In this document: one piece after another, positions 11,917 to 15,826 of the stretch | Numbering within the stretch: the stretch's first letter is position 1 | Layout of the letters: each line of letters starts with the position of its first letter | Assembly: GCA_036397815.1 (NCBI GenBank) | Contig: DASWIE010000115.1 | Span: 1-15,826, forward strand | Reading direction: 5' to 3' | Length of the DNA stretch: 15,826 nucleotides | Origin: DASQFY01 sp036397815 | Lineage (GTDB): Bacteria > Chloroflexota > Limnocylindria > QHBO01 | Made by a program: the position numbers and the translations under genes | The notes under the pieces: generated by a model | Seen by the model: the letters and a program-made list of their open reading frames with translations, nothing else | What the model was told of the DNA's origin: nothing | Databases searched by the model: none

Positions 11917-14207
11917 CGGTCGCTCTGGGGCCAGAGCGTGCGGAGGTAGTTCACGAGGTCCCATCGGTCATTCTCAGAGAGAGTACTCGCGAAGGCCGGC
12001 ATCCGCGTTCCGGCGCTCCCGACGGCGATCCGGTGCGCGAGCGCCCCATCGGTCAGGTGCGGCACGCTCTCGCCGAGCGGGCGAAGCGGCGGCAGCCAGC
12101 CAGCCGCAGTCGGGCCGTCCCCGTCGCCGTTGATGCCATGGCAAGCCGCGCAGTTGGCGAGGTACAGATCGTGGCCGCGCAGGATCGAGTCGGCCGTGGC
12201 GGGCTGCGGATTGGCCATCGCCGCGGCGGCAGCGGGGGGCTGGTTGGCGGCCTCGACGGCAGCCCGTGAGGCGACGCCGACCCCGGTCAGCACTGCCAGC
12301 AGCACCACGCTCGCGCGGATGGCGGATCGCGCCCGGGACCCGCCACGGCGGTCGAGTGCTCCGAGGCCCACGGCCAGAGCCAGCAGGATGACCGGGATCG
12401 CCCAGCCGAGCATCCCCGCCGGAAGGGCGGTCCACAGCGCGGCCAGTGGAATGGGAACGCCGAACCCGGTATCCGGCGGCGGCACCAGCTGCGGCGGCAG
12501 CGGAACGATCACGGGCAGCTCGAAGCTGACCGACTCGTCGAGCTCGCCGACGCGGCGCACGATCACCTCCAGCTGCCAGGTCCCGACGACCGGCGTGTAG
12601 ACCCCGCTGGTGCCCCACAGCCATGGCTCGCCGGCCTGCTCGAGCTCGACGCGTTCAGCCGCCAGCCCCGACTCGGCAGGCGGCGTAAAGGCCAGGATCA
12701 CGCGCTGGACGTCTATCCGGTCGGCGCCGGTCGACGCATCGGCGACGGCGACCTGGTAGCGGGCATTGCCCGGCGTGGACAGGCTCACCGCGACGTGCAC
12801 CGAGGATTCGCCGGCCGTGCCATACAGGTGCGTGGTGCCGATCGCCGACGTGGTCAGGACCGATGCCCGGCTGGCGGCGGGCTGGCCGGTCACCATCCCG
12901 GCGGCCGCCACCACCGCCAGGACCCCGATCGCGAGCTCGACGCCGATCAGCGGCAGAGAACGGCGGAACCGATCGCTGTGTACGAGGAAGAAGTTCACGG
13001 CCCCCATGCCGCCCGCCGCGCTGAACAGGAGTGCCTTGCTCAACAGCAGGTTGCCGTAGGCGCTCCCCACCAGCTCGCGCGGCGCGCTGCCCATCACCAC
13101 GGGCGAGTTGGCGAGCCCGGTGAGCACGACGATCGGCGCGGCCACCATCGCCATCCGCGAATGCCGCCGGAGGGCGGCGCCGAGCGCGCTCCTGGCGCGG
13201 AAGGCGAGCAGGAGAAGGCCCGGCAGCGTCCCGATCCAGGCCGCGACGCCCAGCAGGTGGGCGAGGTCGACGGCCGCGAAGAACGGGCCGCCCAGCGAGG
13301 CAGCATGGCCGGCCAGGCTGCTGCCGGCCAGCGAGAGGCCGGCCAGCACCATCACCGCCAGCAGCCAGCCCACCTCGCCGCGCAACGCCGGCCGCCCACC
13401 GCGGCGTGCGTCATCTACCGCGAAGAAGCGGGCCGTGGCCACCACGAAGGCGGCCGCGGCGCCAACGAGCGCGACCCGCATGGCGTTTGCGAACGGCGTC
13501 GAGCCGAACGGTGCGGCGAAATCGAGCGGAAAGCCGGTCCCGTGGCCGACGTGTGCTCCGGCCTCGACGATCGGACGGGCGCCCAGGCTGAGGTAGAGCG
13601 CCAGCCCGCCGGCCGCGCCGACAGCCAGGAGGGCCAGCACCCCCCACGGCGCGGCCAGGTTCACGTTCGTCGCCTTCGCGAGTGCGGGACGCGCGGAGAC
13701 GAGCCAGAACAGGGCGACGCCCAGCAGCGCCAGCGTGCTCGCCAGGGCGAGCCAGCGTGCCGCCACCACCTCGGGCGTGGACGACGGCGAGGTGGCCTCG
13801 GACGGCAGGGTCGGCGCCGGCTGGGTGCCGGTGGGGTCGACCAGGAAGGCGAAGATCCCGGCCGTGACATGCCCGTCGGTGGCCGAGGTGACCTGGTAGC
13901 TGACCGTGTAGGTGCCCGGATCCAGGACGGGGAGCGGAACGGTCGCGGTCGTTCCGGCCGCATTCACGCCGATCGCACCGAGCCCGGCCACCGCCGCCCG
14001 CCGGCTGTCGAGGAGCGCGATCCTGGCCGATGCCAGGTCGATCGGCTCGGTGAAGGTCAGGGTCAGGCGATCCGGCGATTCGGGCAGGCTCGCGTTGGCC
14101 GCGGGGTCGGACGACGCGAGCTCGGCGTGGGCGGCCACCGTTCCCGGCAGCAGCAGGCCGATTCCAAGCAGAACGCTCAGCAGTGAGCCGACGGCGGCGG
14201 CGCGCAT
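11913..14207 (-). CDS. CopC-CopD-cytochrome c fusion protein
   Basis: A 764-aa fusion. Signal peptide 1-26 leaves His27 as mature N-terminus (HAELASSDP) of a CopC domain ending ATDGHVTAGIFAF (Asp111, His113). A linker leads to a CopD membrane region (about 148-440) with roughly eight segments and His219, His222, His301 and His317 as candidate copper ligands. An extracytoplasmic beta-rich domain follows (about 458-568), loosely like YtkA/FixH or YcnJ C-terminal domains. Two more membrane segments (about 588-616 and 632-648) and an Ala/Pro linker precede a cytochrome c domain (about 672-764) with heme motif CAACH (686-690) and axial Met736 in TRMPAF. CopD imports copper in known systems; the heme suggests coupled electron transfer (inference). 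ATG 14207 is ten bases after the upstream stop, with AGGGTG six bases before it. Longer in-frame starts lack a signal peptide. Confidence 0.9.
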   Translation of the reverse strand: MRAAAVGSLLSVLLGIGLLLPGTVAAHAELASSDPAANASLPESPDRLTLTFTEPIDLASARIALLDSRRAAVAGLGAIGVNAAGTTATVPLPVLDPGTYTVSYQVTSATDGHVTAGIFAFLVDPTGTQPAPTLPSEATSPSSTPEVVAARWLALASTLALLGVALFWLVSARPALAKATNVNLAAPWGVLALLAVGAAGGLALYLSLGARPIVEAGAHVGHGTGFPLDFAAPFGSTPFANAMRVALVGAAAAFVVATARFFAVDDARRGGRPALRGEVGWLLAVMVLAGLSLAGSSLAGHAASLGGPFFAAVDLAHLLGVAAWIGTLPGLLLLAFRARSALGAALRRHSRMAMVAAPIVVLTGLANSPVVMGSAPRELVGSAYGNLLLSKALLFSAAGGMGAVNFFLVHSDRFRRSLPLIGVELAIGVLAVVAAAGMVTGQPAASRASVLTTSAIGTTHLYGTAGESSVHVAVSLSTPGNARYQVAVADASTGADRIDVQRVILAFTPPAESGLAAERVELEQAGEPWLWGTSGVYTPVVGTWQLEVIVRRVGELDESVSFELPVIVPLPPQLVPPPDTGFGVPIPLAALWTALPAGMLGWAIPVILLALAVGLGALDRRGGSRARSAIRASVVLLAVLTGVGVASRAAVEAANQPPAAAAAMANPQPATADSILRGHDLYLANCAACHGINGDGDGPTAAGWLPPLRPLGESVPHLTDGALAHRIAVGSAGTRMPAFASTLSENDRWDLVNYLRTLWPQSDR

Positions 14208-14217
14208 CGGACGCACC

Positions 14218-14754
14218 CTAGTCCTCCGCGAAGAACGGGTCGTCACCGTACAGCTCCAGCCAACGTCGTCGCATCTGGCGAATCGTGGCCACGACCCTCG
14301 CCTCGGAGGTTCCCGGCGGCAGGAGCCCAACGATGGCGGCGCGCACCGGCTCGCTGCCCTCCATGGCGAGCAGCGACAGGTAGTCACGTACCCGCTGCGC
14401 GGGCGTCTTCCCGTGCGCGCGCATGCGCACGATCACATCCGCCTCGTGCTCGAGGGCGTCGGCGTAGTCCGCATCGGTCCATTCCAGCTCGGCCATCAGG
14501 GCCGGGACCTGGTCGAGCCTCGGATCCGAGTAGGCCCAGCGCACGAACGAGTCGATCGCCTGCGGTTGTCGTTCGTGATGCCGGGCATGGAACCCCTGGA
14601 GGTACTGCCGGCGTTCTGCCTCAGAGCGGGTGAGGGCGATCTGCGCGACCTGCCGCATCTCGGGAGTCCAACGGCGAAGTGATTCGACGAACTGGCGCAG
14701 GGTCAGGCTGCCGGCCGGCTGCGGCCGAAAGCGGTGCTCATGGGTGTCCTGCAC
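14218..14754 (-). CDS. Protein of unknown function, first gene of the copper operon
   Basis: I do not recognise this 178-aa protein. It has no signal peptide or membrane segment, is rich in Arg, Glu and Ala, and looks mostly helical. Visible stretches include SLTLRQFVESLRRWTPEMRQ (16-35), ALEHEADVIVRMRAHGKTP (100-118) and a C-terminal IRQMRRRWLELYGDDPFF (158-175). No CsoR- or CopY-type metal motif is present. GTG 14754 is chosen because a minus-strand -10 (TAGTAT, 14768-14763) ends eight bases before it, consistent with leaderless translation. An ATG at 14778 would lie upstream of that start site and overlap the divergent gene's start codon. The CopCD fusion starts ten bases downstream, so the two are co-transcribed; a cytoplasmic regulatory or accessory role is possible. 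Confidence 0.72.
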   Translation of the reverse strand: MQDTHEHRFRPQPAGSLTLRQFVESLRRWTPEMRQVAQIALTRSEAERRQYLQGFHARHHERQPQAIDSFVRWAYSDPRLDQVPALMAELEWTDADYADALEHEADVIVRMRAHGKTPAQRVRDYLSLLAMEGSEPVRAAIVGLLPPGTSEARVVATIRQMRRRWLELYGDDPFFAED

Positions 14755-14761
14755 GGGCCCG

Positions 14762-14768
14762 TATACTA
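14762..14768. promoter_or_regulatory. Symmetric divergent promoter with overlapping -10 elements
   Basis: TATACTA on the plus strand reads TAGTATA on the minus strand. Plus -10 TATACT (14762-14767) lies nine bases before ATG 14777; minus -10 TAGTAT (14768-14763) lies eight bases before GTG 14754. Both spacings suit leaderless transcripts. No good -35 element is seen on either side. Confidence 0.55.
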
Positions 14769-14776
14769 GCCCGCGC

Positions 14777-15826
14777 ATGCCCCGCCTGACCTCAGCGGGC
14801 CGGTGGCCACGCCTGCTGGTGGGGGTCGCCGCGCTCGTCCTCGGCCTCAGTTCGTCGCTGCCCGCTCGCCCCGTGGCTGCCGCGGGACCCACGCTTCGGT
14901 ACCTCGGCGGCGAGCTGAAGACGCTCGACCCGGCGCGCATCAGCGACCAGTCCGACGTCCAGCTCCTCCTGCAGCTGTATGCCGGCCTCACGCGGCTGGA
15001 CGAGAACGGTGAGCCGTACCCGTCGCTGGCCGAGTCCTGGACGCTCAGCGACGACGGCCTGACGTATTCGTTCCGCCTTCGCTCGGGCCTCACCTTCAGC
15101 GATGGGTCGCCGTTGGACGCCACTGACGTGCGGCGATCCTGGCTCCGCATCCTGGATCCGGCCACCGGGGCCAGCGCCCCTGACGTGCTGAACGTGATCG
15201 AGGGTGCGGCGGCGCGCCTGGCCGGCGGGCCCGAAGCGGGAGTTGCGATCGAGGCGCCCGACGCGCGAACGCTCGAGGTGCGGCTGCGTCATCCCGCCTC
15301 TCACTTCCTGGCCATCACCGCCACTCCCACCAGCTTCGTGGTGCCGAGGAACGCCGACGAGACCGACGACTGGCAGACGACCGACGACTTCATCGGCTCC
15401 GGGCCATACGTGGTCGATGGGATGGACGGCGCCGACCTCGTCTTTCGCGCGAACGAGCGATACGTGGCGGGTCGGCCGCCGATCGGGGAGATCCGCTGGG
15501 TCACGGACCTCACCGGTGACGCGGTCACCGCCTACGCAGAGGATCAGCTCGACCTGGTCGGCGTCGCCTCCTTCGACGCGACCTGGATCGCCTACGACTC
15601 CGACCTCGGGCCGGCCCTGCACCTGGCGGCCGCGTACGGGGTCCAGTACTTCGGATTCGACACCAGCCGGCCGCCATTCGACGACCCTCGGGTGCGTCGC
15701 GCCTTCGCGCTGGCCCTCGACCGGCCGCGCCTCGTCGACCTGGCCGAGGGCGCCAGCTCGCAACCAGCATCGAGCGTCGTCCCGCCCGCGCTCTGGACGG
15801 ACGGTTGGGAGGATGACCAGGAGACG
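14777..15826 (+). CDS. Peptide/oligopeptide ABC transporter substrate-binding protein (family 5), 3'-truncated
   Basis: The frame is open from ATG 14777 to the window end: 350 codons of a protein usually about 500-600 aa, so the C-terminal part is outside the window. A signal sequence (about 12-36, ending PVAAA) is followed by typical SBP_bac_5 features: GELKTLDPARISDQSDVQLLLQLYAGL, the ESWTLSDDGLTYSFRLRSGLTFSDG block, a later FIGSGPYVV, and VRRAFALALDR. This family (OppA, DppA) captures peptides, nickel or other solutes for ABC importers. No cysteine follows the signal, so it is not a lipoprotein; it may be secreted or held by an uncleaved signal. The start is fixed by the signal peptide and a -10 nine bases upstream. 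It diverges from the copper operon. Permease genes probably follow. Confidence 0.92.
   Translation, partial: MPRLTSAGRWPRLLVGVAALVLGLSSSLPARPVAAAGPTLRYLGGELKTLDPARISDQSDVQLLLQLYAGLTRLDENGEPYPSLAESWTLSDDGLTYSFRLRSGLTFSDGSPLDATDVRRSWLRILDPATGASAPDVLNVIEGAAARLAGGPEAGVAIEAPDARTLEVRLRHPASHFLAITATPTSFVVPRNADETDDWQTTDDFIGSGPYVVDGMDGADLVFRANERYVAGRPPIGEIRWVTDLTGDAVTAYAEDQLDLVGVASFDATWIAYDSDLGPALHLAAAYGVQYFGFDTSRPPFDDPRVRRAFALALDRPRLVDLAEGASSQPASSVVPPALWTDGWEDDQET

Noticed and set aside
12795..14186. 463-codon plus-strand frame
   Set aside because: It is antisense to the CopC-CopD fusion, which has recognised motifs; it is a shadow.
14208..14387. Longer N-terminus for the CopCD fusion
   Set aside because: The extra 60 residues overlap the upstream gene, are Arg/Cys/Ser-rich and would bury the clear signal peptide that starts at 14207.
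14792..15763. 323-codon minus-strand frame opposite the binding protein
   Set aside because: The plus strand encodes an unambiguous family 5 binding protein that is open to the window end; the minus frame has no recognisable features.
1..15826. CRISPR arrays, insertion sequences, phage genes
   Set aside because: No regularly spaced repeats, transposase motifs or phage structural genes were seen.

Overview
This window is a high-G+C (roughly two thirds G+C by eye), gene-dense piece of a bacterial chromosome. The best guess at origin is Chloroflexota, or less likely a deep-branching actinobacterium. The reasons are the base composition, an actinobacterial-type BadF/BadG sugar kinase, a dCTP deaminase close to the Mycobacterium type, a carbohydrate permease with a long extracytoplasmic loop of a kind I associate with Chloroflexota, and promoters that look leaderless. 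No rRNA or phylogenetic marker is present, so the assignment is tentative.

Layout. (1) 7-3736, plus strand: a tightly coupled operon of two carbohydrate ABC permeases, a NodB-type polysaccharide deacetylase-like protein and a BadF/BadG (N-acetylglucosamine kinase-like) kinase. It looks like uptake and processing of an amino sugar or its oligomers; the binding protein is probably upstream of the window, and no ATPase is visible. (2) 3759-5828, plus: nrdR and dcd, overlapping by one base, then a metallo-beta-lactamase-fold hydrolase. A candidate NrdR box lies on the nrdR promoter, so deoxynucleotide supply genes are grouped. (3) 5923-7614: a cupredoxin lipoprotein (plus), a convergent pair of thiol-redox genes (glutaredoxin-like and membrane-anchored TlpA/ResA-like, minus), a DUF4242 small protein (plus) and tRNA-Arg(CCU). 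(4) 7719-8429, plus: an aquaporin with a plant-TIP-like selectivity filter, followed by a 259-bp intergenic stretch carrying two related inverted repeats. (5) 14754 down to 8689, minus: a six-gene operon (178-aa unknown protein, CopC-CopD-cytochrome c fusion, second CopC, His-rich cupredoxin-like protein, 511-aa polytopic membrane protein with a six-cysteine loop, CcdA). (6) 14777 to the window end, plus: the first 350 codons of a family 5 (OppA/DppA-like) substrate-binding protein, diverging from the copper operon.

Regions 3 and 5 together read as an extracytoplasmic copper and thiol/heme handling island: CopC modules and cupredoxins to bind copper, CopD to move it across the membrane, CcdA and TlpA to supply reductant outside the cytoplasm, and a c-type cytochrome fused directly to CopCD. 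The fusion, the Cys-rich membrane protein and the unknown leader gene are the least understood parts. The divergent junction at 14754-14777, where two overlapping -10 elements sit 8-9 nt from start codons on both strands, suggests the copper operon and the transporter gene share one symmetric leaderless promoter; a similar arrangement occurs at 7196-7212.
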